From Lachnospiraceae bacterium (GTDB taxonomy: Bacteria > Bacillota > Clostridia > Lachnospirales > Lachnospiraceae): a stretch of 63,663 nt of DNA. The translations under genes were made by a program, and so were the position numbers. The stretch is from positions 1 to 63,663 of the forward strand of contig SVFO01000024.1 of NCBI GenBank assembly GCA_015056795.1. Direction: 5' to 3'. The notes beneath the pieces are model-generated. The model was not told where the DNA came from. It saw nothing but the letters and a program-made list of their open reading frames with translations, and ran no database searches. Of the stretch, positions 63,634-63,663 are shown one piece after another. Numbering within the stretch: the first letter of the stretch is position 1; every line of letters begins with the position of its first letter.

Positions 63634-63663
63634 AATGAAAAAAGTGCCTTGAAGCCTTGTATT

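Overview
The window looks like chromosome from a low-GC Gram-positive anaerobe of the Clostridia, most probably a Lachnospiraceae species of the Roseburia/Butyrivibrio kind. This is inferred from the type III glutamine synthetase, an ammonium transporter fused to a P-II domain, a Csp-like subtilase, a T-box-controlled trp operon, a GH130 mannoside phosphorylase, strong AGGAGG-type ribosome binding sites and TTGACA-17-TATAAT promoters. Genus and species cannot be fixed from the sequence alone. Almost all genes are on the plus strand. Only tRNA-Leu, a CYTH protein and one TetR regulator are on the minus strand.

Layout: 1-5.3 kb holds a gene tail, a MATE exporter, tRNA-Leu(UAG), a GH130 phosphorylase and an SNF2-type helicase. 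5.3-6.5 kb holds a yybP-ykoY (Mn2+) riboswitch with an overlapping terminator in front of a CaCA cation antiporter. 6.5-11.4 kb holds two paralogous membrane diguanylate cyclases and malQ. 11.5-16.8 kb holds a CYTH protein, an ABC exporter pair, a DJ-1 protein and an M18 aminopeptidase. 17-24.4 kb is a galactoside locus (TetR, GH2, GPH symporter, GH36 alpha-galactosidase) with a 261-bp structured repeat inside it. 24.4-30.1 kb holds a Csp-like protease and a zinc-uptake operon (small Cys-rich membrane protein, znuA, znuC, znuB, lipoprotein) behind a palindromic operator. 30.1-34.4 kb holds a divergent TetR and a MacB/FtsX-type ABC exporter with three operator copies between them.

34.4-41.7 kb is a complete trp operon, trpE-trpGD-trpC-trpF-trpB-trpA, led by a tRNA-Trp T-box and a three-module array of GCGAAGC-type mini-hairpins. 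41.8-42.8 kb is an AT-rich scar with hicAB and a resolvase fragment. 42.8-63.6 kb is dominated by nitrogen metabolism: gltB-gltD, glnN (GSIII), amtB-P-II, asnB, pyrG and purF. It is interrupted by a MATE exporter and a response regulator/ABC transporter/histidine kinase module. Nearly every enzyme in this last section makes or uses glutamine, so the block reads as an ammonium-glutamine-amidotransferase neighbourhood.

The best candidates for undescribed biology are regulatory RNAs. gltB and glnN carry near-duplicate promoters and two-hairpin leaders, each hairpin followed by a U-rich tract. The amtB leader seems to begin with a 192-nt hairpin, then a 20-codon Asn-rich leader peptide, then another hairpin. 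The trp leader carries the mini-hairpin array. The 261-bp element in the galactoside locus shares a core motif with the amtB hairpin. In two places a promoter is embedded in the terminator hairpin of the upstream gene.
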